Assembly (NCBI GenBank): GCA_026413225.1
Contig: CM048552.1
Span: 192,048,053 to 192,112,052 of the forward strand
Origin: Otis tarda
Lineage: Eukaryota; Chordata; Aves; Otidiformes; Otididae
Reading direction: 5' to 3'
DNA: 64,000 bases
The notes under the pieces are model-generated. The model was not told where the DNA came from, made no database searches, and saw only the letters and a list, made by a program, of their open reading frames with translations. Both the position numbers and the translations under genes were made by a program. Positions 59,231 to 64,000 of this stretch are shown piece by piece (the first letter of the stretch is position 1; every line of letters starts with the position of its first letter).

Positions 59231-61970
59231 AATAGCATTCCATTAATTTAATTACTAGTAGCTACAGGTAGCTAAAGGTTACAACCTAGTGACTCACAGG
59301 ACCACATCCATATAGTGAATTTGTTTACTAAAGTTCACTTAAAAACAAAGAGCAGAAGTATGAAAATAGTTGCAAAATCAGTTATTAAAGAGTTAGGAAA
59401 CATCAGAATTAAACTTTCTTATACAACATGAAAGAGAACACACACAAAGGAGCTGATTTAGCTGATCCTTCACTATCTTCTTCCACACCATAGGACTTCT
59501 TTCTCATTCAAAGCAGAGAAGGTACTCAACTTTTCTCCTTGTAATTTAATGTGTGTGCCTTATTACACTCTGTTTAAACCATGCTCTGAAAAGACTTAAT
59601 TTCCTACTGGGCTTCCGTACAGGACTCACCACTGTAATATATTAGCGTGCCATAGAAATTAACTTGTTTTCATAACACTTTCACAAAATTATTCGTAATA
59701 ATGGATTTCTTCCCATTTTATAGGAGAGTAACCTGAGATACAGACTGAAATTTAATAACTATCCACCAATTTTGCCTGCACAGTTAGAGAAATTTAGGGC
59801 ACAACTTTCAAAGCACACCACGTTATCCCAGACTGTGTTTGAAACTAAAGCTTCTGTTGAGCCATGCAGAAGTAGTCAGGGTGTAGAGCCTGTCTCCCAG
59901 GAAATCAACACACTAGTAATAAGCACTTGTGGAAAGTTTGGTTTAAACAGACTTATCTGGGATCACAAGAAACTGACAGGAAGAAAGAATCCCAGTATTC
60001 CAAAGTGACATTCAATCACCCAAATCACTAGATATGCTTTCCCTTCACACAGTCCTCTATCAATTCATTTCACATTTTCCAGCTTTTGGAAAATATGTCA
60101 GCCAACTTTGATATGCAGCTCTAATTCCTAAACACAGTAAGTTCAAAAAAATTACGTACAAATCATAACTAAAGACTACCACAGCATGTACTTATAAGAA
60201 CACAAATTAATTCAAACTGTTTCCTATTTTTAAAAAGAAATTGCAATTTGAATATTGTTTTAAGGTAATTTTGTGTGTAATATAGTAGATTAAAGGGGCA
60301 ATGATGAATTAAGAAATAAAAAGTTGCTCTAAATGTGTTCATATTTAACACTGTATGAACACCCTGACTGAGAGCTTACTATAGGCACCTTTTGTAACTC
60401 CAGGAAGACTTTCAACATGTTTTGAGTTCTCCAAGTACAGACATACTAGCCATTACAAATGAGTGCAGAACATATATTTCCAAAAATTGTACATGTATGA
60501 AAATCTCTGTTCTTAATTCCCTCAGTTACAGAAATGCTGCTAAGAACTACTGACTGCAGAATCTAAGCCAGGCAAATGGAAGGGAAACACATCTCCTGCT
60601 TGCTATCTCTCAAAACAGTCACTCACAAATCTTCTGAAGAGTTTATCAATGGACTTATCTATTCTTTTTTACATTTTCAAAAACCAGGAAAGCAAAATGT
60701 TATAGCCTTATTCTGTATAGTTCACACTCTCAGAGAAAGAAAATCCAATGTAAACTTTATTATATAACTTGATAAGTGTCCACAATTTGTCTCCCTTAGT
60801 CCTTTGAGAAGCACTGCGTGGCACATGAAGAGTCCATAGACACTGTCCCACACACAAGCTTTCATAAACTGATGGCACAAAAAGCTATAGTCTCTTCCAT
60901 ATGCTTTATTTCAATGTACAAGTCGTAATGAACAACACACAATGCTTCATACTGAACTGTCAAATAACAAAATAATTATCAGAGACAGTATCACATCTAA
61001 CAGTAAGCTGCCTAGAACCTTTGTACATTTTCCCCAAGAAAACTCTTTCAAATTTGAAGTAGGTAGATGCATGGGGGGGGAGGGGAGAAAAAAAATTCCC
61101 TAAAAAGTTTCCATGAAGTATCTTCTGCTCACTTCTCATAACTGACAACAAATTCTTTTTTGTTAAGAACAGAAACCTAATACACGTAGTGTCAAACAAA
61201 GATTTCCCAGAAATCTGATTGTCTTCATTGAAACTCTACATCCAAGCAACAAAGCAGTAACTAACAGAAGTGAACAGTCAAACTCAAGGTGGCCCAAAGA
61301 TTACATACAAAGAAATTTAGGTCAAAACTTTAAGACTTCCTCATGAGCAGTATGTTCACACTTGGCGTGGGTAACTGTTAGTTTTATATTTTTTCCAAAA
61401 CTCTTTTTTCCTCCCTCCTTTCTGAGACTTTCAGAATTCTGATTCTTAATGTTGAATTGAGCTACAATGTTGATACAATGGGGATGTCTCAGAGAATCAG
61501 AGGCTGCTTTGATAGAAGTTGTGGACAACTAATGGGTATATTTACACAAAAGGTGGAAAGCCTCACTCAACAGTTACTTCCGAAGTGATTAACAATTAAG
61601 TTTTAGCTGAATCTAGTCCTCCTTAAAAGAGCTATGAAATGTAGTTGAGGTGACTATACAATGGAAGCAATTAACACAGTAACATTTTTGACTGCTAATT
61701 TCATGTCTTTTTTTTGTCCATTAAAAAGCATGCAAGTGAAGCATCTCATTTCAGCATAAGTAGCATCCTCCAGTATTTCCAATTAAGTTAGAGAAAAAGT
61801 ACACACAGGTAGCATTGTCTGGAATTGATCTTTAAAGAACAGGGTCTAAATTAGAAAACCCCAGATGGGGTCCTGATCCCTGGTTATGGTACTACCATAT
61901 AAATGGTGACAGACACAAGATGATTAGTACAAACAAGCCCATCTGTTCCCAATGGGGTATGGTGCTTTTT

Positions 61971-61990
61971 TTTTTATTATTATTATTATT
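61971..61990. repeat. poly-T followed by (ATT)n microsatellite
   Basis: T run leading into about five ATT units. Intron 1. Confidence 0.9.
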
Positions 61991-63924
61991 TCCTGAAGTA
62001 TATTAATACCAAAGTTGTCAGGAACTGAAGACCAGGCAGTATAAAACAAGCAGAATCTTCTTCCAATGCTTGGTATGGGATGTCAAAGAGTAAATTCCCA
62101 GACTGGGATAAAGTAATGAAAGTCTTATTCCTCAGAACCTACTTCAGGGACTTCTTCACACTTTAGAAAAGGCTGAAATGCAGTACATGCGAAGACAGAC
62201 AGTAATAACCTTTAAAAAGAGTGGTGGCATCAACATTTTGACTCTTAAAAACTAAGTTAAAATATTAGTTGTATTTAATGGAATTGTTTCAAGTTAGATG
62301 TGTTACAGTAATTATCCACATTAATGGCATTTTTATTGTAGAATCCAAAGTGTTCCAAAGAGTTTTTTAAACAAGCCACTAACTTGCTAAAATAAAATTT
62401 ATTTTCATATCAAAAGTGCAGTGTATGAATATTTTACTTACGCATCAGAAGTAAGCAGAAAAAAAAAAAAATCAAGTTTTCTACAAAACTACATTCAACT
62501 GAAGAGGTCATCAATGGAAGAGCAACAGGTATTTCATTTACATACACGCAAAGTCTCAACTTTCAAATGTTTGACATTGGAGAGCAAGGAGATATTATTT
62601 TTTTAAAGTATATATTTTGCAATTCTTTAAAAGCTTGCACATGGTTCCTTCCAGGATCTATCAATGCTGTTCAGACAGTCCAGAGGATCTACAAATCTGG
62701 TGAATCCACACAACGCTTCACCACCAAGGATCATCACACTTTTAAAAAAGTTCCCTCAGCTTTCCCTTACCAGCTAGTTTCAAAACTGATCAAAAGCCTC
62801 CAAAATTCTCTCAGTCTTTCCGAAAATAATTTCGGGCTGCAGTATTTACATTACGTGCTAAGAGAGAAAACACCATTACTTTAGAAACTTGTTAAAAAGG
62901 CACACAATACACTATCTCACCGCTTGTCAGTACCGCACACCAGAACTACTTTTTGGTTCTAATAGAGGAACTCATGTGAAGGCAGGAGGGAAGACTATGT
63001 CAAGAAAGAGGAGGGTATGTATTTGGGCTAAGTAATATTAATGGAAAGGAGTATTAGAATAAAACTGGTAGTGAAAAGTAATGAGTTGTATCATATTTTC
63101 CTCCATTTCCTATTTTGCATGCTTTTACTGTGTGACTTCACATTTTCTTATTCATTGCTCCTATGAAAATTCTCCTTGTGCAACAAGTAGCCTTTATCAC
63201 CTCTTCCAAACTTAGGCTTAAAGAAAAAACACTTGAAAAACTTTTCAATAAAACCCCCTTACTAAAAGTCTCCTACACACACCTGTACAACCTCTTACTC
63301 TTCTGTATGAATATAAGCTGTGTGACTAAAGAAAGAGACAGAGAGGAAAAAAGCATAACCTGAGAGCCTGGTAGAGTGCAACGTATCGCAAAAGAAAATG
63401 CATCTCTTTTGATCTATAGGAGGTAACAGAGCCTCCTGTTCTAAAGCCAAAAATGGATAACGCCTGAGGCCATGCCCATATTTCATTACTATGTTTTTCC
63501 AAATGCCAACAATGACTGTTAGGTTTTATATTTTTAATTACAACTTAATAATAACTTAGCTGACTTGCTCAATTTAAGTCCATAAGTAAGTTTGCTAGAT
63601 ACAGTCTAATAAACTCAATATTTATATGGTACACATGAAAAATAGCATATAAGTGTTACACACATATGATTTTCCATTTTAGTTTGATTTATTTAGCAAT
63701 TTCATCAAAACTGAACTAGTTTATCCAGCCTGTATAGTAACTAGCAAAGGGAATGCAAGAGACACACAGGCAAATACTACTGTGTAAGAACTATATAAAA
63801 TAAAACTAAACACCCACCACACACACAACCACACCACAAGCCCCTCACCCCACAGTAATGAAGTACAGCCTTGCTTCAAACACAGATGCAAGATACCATG
63901 CAAGTACTAAACTACTTTCTCCAG

Positions 63925-63983
63925 TAGCGCACGCTTTCAAATGCCGGTGACAAACGCGATACACGCACCTCAAACTACCTTAC
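63925..63983. promoter_or_regulatory. CpG-richer patch at window edge, possible fringe of the PDS5B CpG island
   Basis: About six CpG dinucleotides (AGCGCACGC, GCCGGTG, ACGCGA, CACGCAC) within about 60 bp in a region otherwise poor in CpG, next to the candidate exon 1 donor. The promoter itself would be beyond the window. Confidence 0.4.
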
Positions 63984-64000
63984 CTGGTTGTCACTCTGTT
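63984..64000 (-). other. PDS5B: candidate non-coding exon 1 of PDS5B, 3' end only
   Basis: On the minus strand the last bases of the window read AACAGAGTGACAACCAG followed by GTAAGG, an almost consensus donor. Exon 2 begins with UTR, so a donor upstream is required. The adjacent 60 bp contain several CpG dinucleotides in an otherwise CpG-poor region, consistent with the fringe of a CpG-island promoter just outside the window. Assignment as exon 1 is inference; it could be an alternative 5' exon or a decoy donor. Confidence 0.5.

Larger units (their letters stand above)
43603..63983 (-). other. PDS5B: intron 1, about 20.4 kb (if the right-edge donor is exon 1)
   Basis: Long AT-rich first intron within the 5'UTR. 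Repeats are the solo LTR at 45808-46809 and CR1 ends at 54668-54744, 56399-56816, 57137-57470 and 57607-57864. The stretches 43603-45800, 46816-54660 and 57870-63900 contain only low-complexity tracts and short chance ORFs. CpG dinucleotides become more frequent after about 63925. Confidence 0.7.

Noticed and set aside
62567-62884. 105-codon open frame on the plus strand
   Set aside because: No recognised family or splice support, and it is antisense within intron 1.
1-64000. CRISPR arrays, bacterial operons, tRNA or rRNA genes, phage modules
   Set aside because: No regularly spaced repeats, no dense prokaryotic coding and no tRNA or rRNA signature seen. The window is one vertebrate gene with introns.

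Overview
The window is vertebrate nuclear DNA, almost certainly from a bird. It is AT-rich, introns follow GT-AG rules, and the dispersed repeats are CR1 LINEs (3' ends resembling ATTCTATGATTCTAT) and avian-type endogenous retrovirus LTRs. The species cannot be named from the sequence. Nothing here suggests bacterial, phage or plasmid DNA.

One gene fills the window: the 5' half of PDS5B (APRIN), a cohesin-associated HEAT-repeat protein, on the minus strand. Thirteen coding exons can be placed to the base. The first coding exon has its ATG at 43584, and the last in the window ends at 167. Joined, they give 1551 nt (517 codons) in one open frame with every splice phase consistent. The rest of the protein lies beyond base 1. 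A strong donor site at the right edge (63984/63983), in a small CpG-richer patch, is a candidate for the 3' end of the non-coding first exon.

All other sequence is intronic, and mobile elements account for much of it. Intron 8 (9003-19219) carries an antisense CR1 of about 2.9 kb with nearly complete endonuclease and reverse transcriptase reading frames, a sense solo LTR and a short CR1 end. Intron 6 (21657-32749) carries two CR1 copies in opposite orientation, a solo LTR with an exact 5-bp target-site duplication, and an inverted repeat of about 96% identity around a variable TA/CA microsatellite. Introns 5 and 3 each hold a CR1 3' fragment. Intron 1 (43603 to about 63983) holds a solo LTR of about 1 kb with a near-perfect 6-bp target duplication and a cluster of four CR1 ends.

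The only functional gene product supported here is PDS5B. The CR1 and LTR copies are broken or solo relics. No convincing undescribed system was found. The best leads are the TA-centred inverted repeat pair, a perfect 21-bp-stem hairpin at 22896-22939, opposite-strand CR1 copies flanking exons, and the candidate promoter-proximal exon at the right edge.
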